A DNA stretch of 64,000 nucleotides from M3007 sp964621185 (GTDB lineage Bacteria > Bacteroidota > Bacteroidia > Chitinophagales > Saprospiraceae), in assembly GCA_964621185.1 (NCBI GenBank), contig CAZULM010000001.1, positions 232,247 to 296,246 of the forward strand. The letters are read 5' to 3'. Every line of letters starts with the position of its first letter. Position 1 is the stretch's first letter. The translations under genes were made by a program, and so were the position numbers. Under the pieces are notes generated by a model, which saw only the letters and a list, made by a program, of their open reading frames with translations, searched no databases and was not told where the DNA came from. Below, in pieces: positions 59,339-64,000 of this stretch.

Positions 59339-59723
59339 GTAGGTGGGTTGAATCGGCGACTGCCTCCATCTTGTCATGATTTTGGTCGCCCTTAGGTTCC
59401 ATCCGTTTCCCCATAAAACAACCCTCTCCGGCCAATGCCCCTGCGAGCACCAAACTGAGCGCTCTCAAGGTATTGGAATAGACGGAGCAGCTTTTTCTGC
59501 CCGATGGCGGGCGCCTAACTTGATCCGGGCGATATACGCCGCATGGCTGGTCGCCCGGATTTTTGAATGCTTCGCGGAGCTCGGCATCAGATTTGTCCCT
59601 GAAATCGAGCACTTCTTTGGCGCATACCTGGCAAAACCAGCCGTTCTCGGCTTTGGCCATCAGGTTGTAGTCTTCGGTGCAAGGTTTGGGGATTTCTACG
59701 GTGAATTTTTGACGTTTTCTCAT
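59316..59723 (-). CDS. Small Cys-containing hypothetical protein
   Basis: This encodes 135 residues. The N-terminal ~65 residues follow a pattern common in Bacteroidota small proteins: PKPCTEDYNLMAKAENGWFC, then QVCAKEVLDFRDKSDAEL, and a later CGVY. Two CxxC-like Cys could bind metal. A hydrophobic segment (LRALSLVLAGALAG, ~90-105) precedes a polar tail, so it may be membrane-anchored. The function is unknown. The 150 bases upstream, to 59875, hold nothing recognised. Confidence 0.7.
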   Translation of the reverse strand: MRKRQKFTVEIPKPCTEDYNLMAKAENGWFCQVCAKEVLDFRDKSDAELREAFKNPGDQPCGVYRPDQVRRPPSGRKSCSVYSNTLRALSLVLAGALAGEGCFMGKRMEPKGDQNHDKMEAVADSTHLLTIPNGQ

Positions 59724-59875
59724 TACAATCATTAAAGGACAATAACGTTCGGCAGCTTGGTTTCAACTTGGAGCAGAGTAAACTGCTAAACATATTTTTT
59801 TCGAACAACATTCCGGTATGCGAAGTTGCCCGCTAATAACTGAAGAAAAAGTAATTTGGCAATTCCTACTGGGTA

Positions 59876-61978
59876 TTAAGGCAATACCTCAACTTTTTTT
59901 ACAATAGCCCGCTGGCCATCCCAAACCTTCAGCAGGTACACCCCTGCCCTGTTCGGCGCTGGGAGCCAGCGCTTATCTAGCCCATTCAGCGGCATTTCCC
60001 CGGCAGAAACTACCCTCCCTTGGCTATCCCAAATTTGCCAACGTGCTTCGCTGGGCCAATGCCCAAAAAAATCCACGACCAATTTTTCGCCGACAGCAAC
60101 CGGGTTGGGCCATACAACGGCCTCCCAATCAGGTTCCAACGGCTCGTGGCTTGAGGAAACAAAACAACTGTCCTGCGCCTCATACGCGCCCATATCAACG
60201 GTGCCGAATGTTTTCCGGGGCTTGCCGTCCAGGTCGTAGGCCAGTCCTAGGGTATCAACCACGATGTTCTCCCCGGCATTTACCCCTGGCGAACAGGGGA
60301 GCAGGCGAAAATCGCGGTTGGCAGCATCCACGAAAAGTGGCTCCTTGTGGAGGATGTTGTGCGGCCCGAAAGGGGATGCCTGGAAAGAATCCAGGCTCAA
60401 TAGGTTGTGGTCGACAGCGTAACCATTAAGGAAGTTGACCGTAGCGTTGTTGTCGCCGAACATGCTCCAAAGGTTGGCCGCAGGCTCCCAGATGACAGAA
60501 TTGCGCACGGTGGTGATCACATAATTGTTTATCCAATCGAAATTCAGGAAAACGCTTTTGTTGATGATAATCCCGGTATTGTTGTAGAAGGTACAATTGG
60601 TGATCAGGGTGTTCATCTTGCCAGGGTTGCCGCTGCGGACGGTGGATATCCCGCCACCATTGCCCGAAAACAGGCAGTTCTCAATGACCGCGTTAAGTTC
60701 CCCACCGGAACCGCCAAGGCCGCAAAGTATTGGGAAGGCATTGTCAGTTGGGTTTCCCAAGCGCCTGTTGTCATAATATTCACAACCCCTTATGTGGATT
60801 TTCACGTTGCCTTGGGAAGACCCTTGGATATGTGCAATAGTGGATTCGTATGCCCTGTTTCCAATGAATTTGCAGTCAAAGGCATCGACTGTCATGTATA
60901 TTTTGTCAAATCCGAATAGATAATAAGCTCCTCCCGATCCATTGGTCGATACATTCTTTGTAAAAACACAGTCCGAGAATCTCCCCTTGAATGAAGTCCC
61001 AGAAACACCTGAAACTGGGTTTGCATACACCATTACCCCACCTCCATCAATGGAAATATTCTCGCTGAAAGTGCAGGCTTCAAATATTAAGTTTGAGCCA
61101 TCACTGGCATTAATTCTTGTTTCAAAAAAAACAGCCCCTCCAATGCCAAATTTTGCTGAATCTTTGCTAAAGGAACATGTTTTAAATACAGCGTCATAAT
61201 ACATGTCAGAGATATGTATCCCACCTCCAAAGCCCGCAAAACTAGAATTTTTCTCAAAAATACAATTTTCGATAATAAATGGCCTGTCAGATAATGCCGG
61301 CCCTGTTTTCGATATCCCTCCCCCATCTCCCGAAGCACGATTATAAAAAAACTGACAATTCCGAATTATGGGGTTGACATAATAATAGCCGTCATCGATC
61401 CTGTCCGCTGAAATCGCCCCACCCTGAAAGGCATAGTTGTGCTCAAACCTGCAATTCTGGACAATGGGGCAGGTATTGTACACCGATTGGGAAGGCGACA
61501 GCAGCAGGCCGCCCCCGTAGCCATACTCGCCCGGGCTGTCGGCGTTCCCGTGCCGGACCACAAACCCGTCCAGCACGGTCGTGCTGTCCAGCCCTTCGCC
61601 GCGCAGCACGTGCGAAGAATTGTCGCTGCCATCCGGCTGGCCTATGTTCCCGGATAATATCGTTTCATTCAGCACAAAATCGCGCAGCGATTCCGTTTGC
61701 TCATTCCCCAAAAACCCGCCCAGCATTTTAACGCCTTGTTTCAGCACGAAAGAAATTGTCCGGTCATTGTCATCGGTCGGGTAATAGGTGCCTTTGGCTA
61801 CCCAGATGGCATCGCCTTCGGCAGCAAGGTTTAAGGCCTGTTGAAGGTCTGTGAAGGCGTTGGCCCAATCGCTGCCGTTTTGTATGCCTCCGCTTGCGTT
61901 TTGGTTGACGAAGATGGTGGTTTGGGAGAGGAGATTGGTGAGGGGGATGGAGAGGATAAGGATGAAAAAGAGGCGCAT
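59876..61978 (-). CDS. Secreted parallel beta-helix protein with T9SS type A sorting domain
   Basis: This encodes 700 residues from ATG 61978, which opens a signal peptide (MRLFFILILSIPLTNLLSQ). Residues ~20-570 form a right-handed beta-helix of the polymorphic-outer-membrane/pectate-lyase type: VNQNASGGIQNGSDWANAF, IWVAKGTYYPT, IVQNCRFEHN, FIIENCIFEKN and NTLITNCTFYN. A DLDGKPR...VDMGAYE motif closes the helix. The last ~85 residues are a Por-type C-terminal sorting domain (VVWPNPVAVGEKLVVDF ... GVYLLKVWDGQRAIVKKVEV). It is secreted by T9SS. Confidence 0.9.
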   Translation of the reverse strand: MRLFFILILSIPLTNLLSQTTIFVNQNASGGIQNGSDWANAFTDLQQALNLAAEGDAIWVAKGTYYPTDDNDRTISFVLKQGVKMLGGFLGNEQTESLRDFVLNETILSGNIGQPDGSDNSSHVLRGEGLDSTTVLDGFVVRHGNADSPGEYGYGGGLLLSPSQSVYNTCPIVQNCRFEHNYAFQGGAISADRIDDGYYYVNPIIRNCQFFYNRASGDGGGISKTGPALSDRPFIIENCIFEKNSSFAGFGGGIHISDMYYDAVFKTCSFSKDSAKFGIGGAVFFETRINASDGSNLIFEACTFSENISIDGGGVMVYANPVSGVSGTSFKGRFSDCVFTKNVSTNGSGGAYYLFGFDKIYMTVDAFDCKFIGNRAYESTIAHIQGSSQGNVKIHIRGCEYYDNRRLGNPTDNAFPILCGLGGSGGELNAVIENCLFSGNGGGISTVRSGNPGKMNTLITNCTFYNNTGIIINKSVFLNFDWINNYVITTVRNSVIWEPAANLWSMFGDNNATVNFLNGYAVDHNLLSLDSFQASPFGPHNILHKEPLFVDAANRDFRLLPCSPGVNAGENIVVDTLGLAYDLDGKPRKTFGTVDMGAYEAQDSCFVSSSHEPLEPDWEAVVWPNPVAVGEKLVVDFFGHWPSEARWQIWDSQGRVVSAGEMPLNGLDKRWLPAPNRAGVYLLKVWDGQRAIVKKVEVLP

Positions 61979-62063
61979 GGTCGGGAAATTATGGAAGAGA
62001 AAGAAAGGCCCGAGGTTGTGCAAAAGGAGTCGCCCTTATTGAACAACCCCGGGCAGGGGAAGG

Positions 62064-64000
62064 TTACTTTTTCAGGATTTTTCCGGAGCAACTTTTCGCC
62101 CCGGCCTCAAATTTATACCAATACAGCCCCGAAGGCTTTCCTGCAATTGAATTGATGCTTATGGTATTGTGCCCCTTAGCCCTCGATTCGCCCAAGGTCG
62201 CCATCAACCGGCCCAGGTTGTCAAATATACTGATTTTGACGAACGCATCTGAAGGCAGGGAAAAATCAAAAGCAAGCTCTTCTGAAAACGGGACGGGGTA
62301 TGCTTGCACCTCATACGCATCGTTGACTTTGATGGTGTTGCCATTGTTCCCAAACATACCGATTGGAGCCGTAAGCACGGACAACTGGAGGTTGATGCCC
62401 TCAAGTTCAGCTCCCGTTTCCCCAAAAAACTTGGTGGGCAGAACGGCATTTTTCAACTGGAAATGTTGCCCAATATCAGCCATCGGGTGCAGCGCCTTCA
62501 TGCTTAGGCTGAACAGGGACTTGTTGTTCAGGTTGAGCCCAGCGCCGGTTTCTGAAAAGTTCAATGCCCGGAATTTCCCTTCGGATGCTTCCGAAAGGCC
62601 AAAATTATCCGGGGAGAAGGTTTCCCCTGAATTGCCCGTTTGCACTTCCAACAATTGCAGGGAATCTTCGGCAAAAGCCACGCCCAACTGCCAGGCGCTT
62701 ACCGGCGTGTCGCCCAACACTTTGACCTGTAGGGTAAAAACCTGGTTGGCCGCCAAAGAACTCGGCGTGGAAGCGGCAAAAGAACCTTCCGGGTCTTCAG
62801 ATTGCACGCCGTTAGAAACTGCGGAACAGTTAACGTCCCCAATTTTCACGCCCCAGAACGACCACGCTTGCGCATCTGTGGCACCGGTGCCGTTCGGGTC
62901 GAGCGACACGTGGTCCATCCAGGACTTTGAATTCGGGGCAATGGGCAAGGAGCCGCTGCCGTACACGCGTTGGTTGGGCATCCCGGACGGGAGCAGCGGC
63001 TCCTCGGGGTTCACCCAAACGGCGGAAAACGGCTTGGGCCATGTTCCGGGGCCGTAGAATTCCTGCGTGAAATCTGGGTCAAGAAAACAATAGTCGGGGA
63101 TATAGCGCCAACTGCTGTTGTTCGGCAATTCCTGGTAGATGCCTAATATCAGCTTGCGCAATTCAACAATGTCGGTCGTGGTGACGGAACCACTGTTATT
63201 GGCGTCCGCAGCAATCAGTTGGAAAGGGCTTGCCAAAGGTTCAATACCCAATATGTGTCTGCTTATTAATGTTAAATCGGCTGGTGTTACCCCTTCAAGG
63301 GGAGCGGGGTAATCTACATTTGGCAGCACAGATAACAACCCGGCCCCATTATACAGGTACACACAAGTAACATTTAGGTACTTCCCATCTGCATTGGTAA
63401 GGGCGATCGGTGACCCACAGAGTGTAGTGTCCTGATCCAAAAAAGGAACTGACACATTTTTCATAGGCTTGATTTGGGTATTATTGTTTACATCGACACA
63501 ATGTCTAAGGATCAGTCCATGGTTGGCACTGGTAATCGTTTGGCATGCCGGTTCATTCGCGTCCACCAAAAAGCTCCAAGAAGCGTGCATGGCAAGCATA
63601 CTCCGCATCTGGGCGACTTGCTCGGCGCTGAAACGGGTGGTGCATGTGCGGAAATTGCTCATCAAAAGCGTTGGGTCAGGGTTGTATGGCACACCCAAAG
63701 GGTCATTGGCAAAAGGGGTGCACCCCAATAATGCCCCGCATAGATTGGTGAAGGTACAGGTATTTCCATTCGGGGGGATGGTTGGGTCGGCGTTGGTGTC
63801 GCAAAACCCATCGCCCGTCTGGTGGCAGGTGAAAACAGAATCGATGTTGTTGACAGTCAATGTAACCGAATCGCTTACATACTGAGCCCATTCCGGATGT
63901 TGCGGGTCTGTCACAAATGGTCGATTGGCAAAAGTATGCGGCAGACTTAACCCGGATAATTCACAGCCAAAGCAAAAAAAAGAGTGCAAGTTCTTATCTT
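62064..64000 (-). CDS. Pappalysin-like/dockerin/cohesin-like protein with T9SS type A sorting domain (5' partial)
   Basis: The frame is open to the right edge (about 644 residues visible), so the start lies outside. The visible N-terminus resembles the pappalysin (M43) metalloprotease core after the zinc site: LPHTF, GDGFCDTNADP, CTFTNLCG, then the Met-turn-like LLMSNFRTCTTRFSAEQVAQM. The segment that should be HExxHxxGxxH reads CELSGLSLPH. Later parts are a dockerin type I pair (LISRHILGIEP ... DANNSGSVTTTDIVELRKLI), a cohesin-like beta domain (~450-570) and a C-terminal sorting domain (AYPVPFSEELAFDFSLPSDA ... GLYWYKFEAG). The order is protease-like, dockerin, cohesin-like, T9SS tail. Confidence 0.8.
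   Translation of the reverse strand, partial: DKNLHSFFCFGCELSGLSLPHTFANRPFVTDPQHPEWAQYVSDSVTLTVNNIDSVFTCHQTGDGFCDTNADPTIPPNGNTCTFTNLCGALLGCTPFANDPLGVPYNPDPTLLMSNFRTCTTRFSAEQVAQMRSMLAMHASWSFLVDANEPACQTITSANHGLILRHCVDVNNNTQIKPMKNVSVPFLDQDTTLCGSPIALTNADGKYLNVTCVYLYNGAGLLSVLPNVDYPAPLEGVTPADLTLISRHILGIEPLASPFQLIAADANNSGSVTTTDIVELRKLILGIYQELPNNSSWRYIPDYCFLDPDFTQEFYGPGTWPKPFSAVWVNPEEPLLPSGMPNQRVYGSGSLPIAPNSKSWMDHVSLDPNGTGATDAQAWSFWGVKIGDVNCSAVSNGVQSEDPEGSFAASTPSSLAANQVFTLQVKVLGDTPVSAWQLGVAFAEDSLQLLEVQTGNSGETFSPDNFGLSEASEGKFRALNFSETGAGLNLNNKSLFSLSMKALHPMADIGQHFQLKNAVLPTKFFGETGAELEGINLQLSVLTAPIGMFGNNGNTIKVNDAYEVQAYPVPFSEELAFDFSLPSDAFVKISIFDNLGRLMATLGESRAKGHNTISINSIAGKPSGLYWYKFEAGAKSCSGKILKK

Noticed and set aside
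1..64000. tRNA, rRNA, riboswitch, insertion sequence or prophage genes
   Set aside because: None was recognised by eye. A tRNAscan/Rfam search would be the decisive check.

Overview
The window is a gene-dense chromosomal stretch from a Bacteroidota bacterium, most likely of the Saprospiria (Lewinella/Haliscomenobacter-like). The signs are type IX secretion (T9SS) C-terminal sorting domains of both type A and type B, gliding-type adhesin modules, a fused alpha/beta branched-chain 2-oxoacid dehydrogenase E1, an ECF sigma factor coupled to a membrane-anchored partner, reg_prop hybrid sensors, TAnnTTTG-like -7 boxes and weak ribosome binding sites. No rRNA, tRNA, CRISPR array, insertion sequence or prophage was recognised.

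Layout. 0-8.6 kb: the E1 gene (cut by the left edge), a small Cys-containing hypothetical, an ECF sigma factor unit with outer-membrane-type proteins, an LVIVD lipoprotein and galactokinase. 8.8-19.2 kb: a tight operon for a periplasmic or extracellular copper/redox system. It holds a 1913-residue multicopper-oxidase-like protein, a YVTN-type propeller protein, a double SCO1/SenC protein and a cytochrome c fused to a type I solute-binding domain. Its content recalls manganese-oxidase (mnx/mof) loci.

19.2-31.6 kb is the most unusual part: a run of biosynthetic genes that looks like an undescribed peptide natural-product (RiPP-like) locus. It encodes an AroD-AroE-like fusion with a damaged AroD active site, two small paralogous GTW proteins, a DszC/acyl-CoA-dehydrogenase-like flavoprotein, a transporter fused to a low-molecular-weight phosphatase, and an 89-residue peptide with five FHxAxxS heptads that has its own putative promoter and terminator. 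A SagB-type dehydrogenase and, on the opposite strand, a protein with a SelO/pseudokinase-like KGxG segment follow. A PIG-L deacetylase, a TauD-type oxygenase, an arginyl-transferase-like GNAT protein, a GT4 glycosyltransferase and an FMN reductase complete it. A working model is a repeat precursor peptide that is oxidised, possibly phosphorylated or adenylylated, glycosylated and deacetylated, then exported. No YcaO is visible here.

31.7-37.7 kb: a 1657-residue LTD/CotH/T9SS adhesin with 11 Cys-pair repeats. It is flanked by about 158-bp direct repeats and followed by the decayed 3' end of a second copy. A separate 107-bp element lies both upstream of the SelO-like gene and, inverted, 9.5 kb away.

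37.7-53.1 kb is mostly housekeeping: a cytochrome c, rimM, rfbC, an O-antigen ligase-like protein, an FtsB/DivIC-like protein, sucD, a serine hydrolase, LysM/RlpA-like and lipoprotein genes, kdsB, a Kir channel, a DASH cryptochrome and purH. 53.2-64 kb: a GHFIAH nuclease-like protein, a LuxR-type response regulator and its probable large reg_prop histidine kinase, small hypotheticals, a beta-helix T9SS protein, and a pappalysin-like/dockerin/T9SS protein cut by the right edge.
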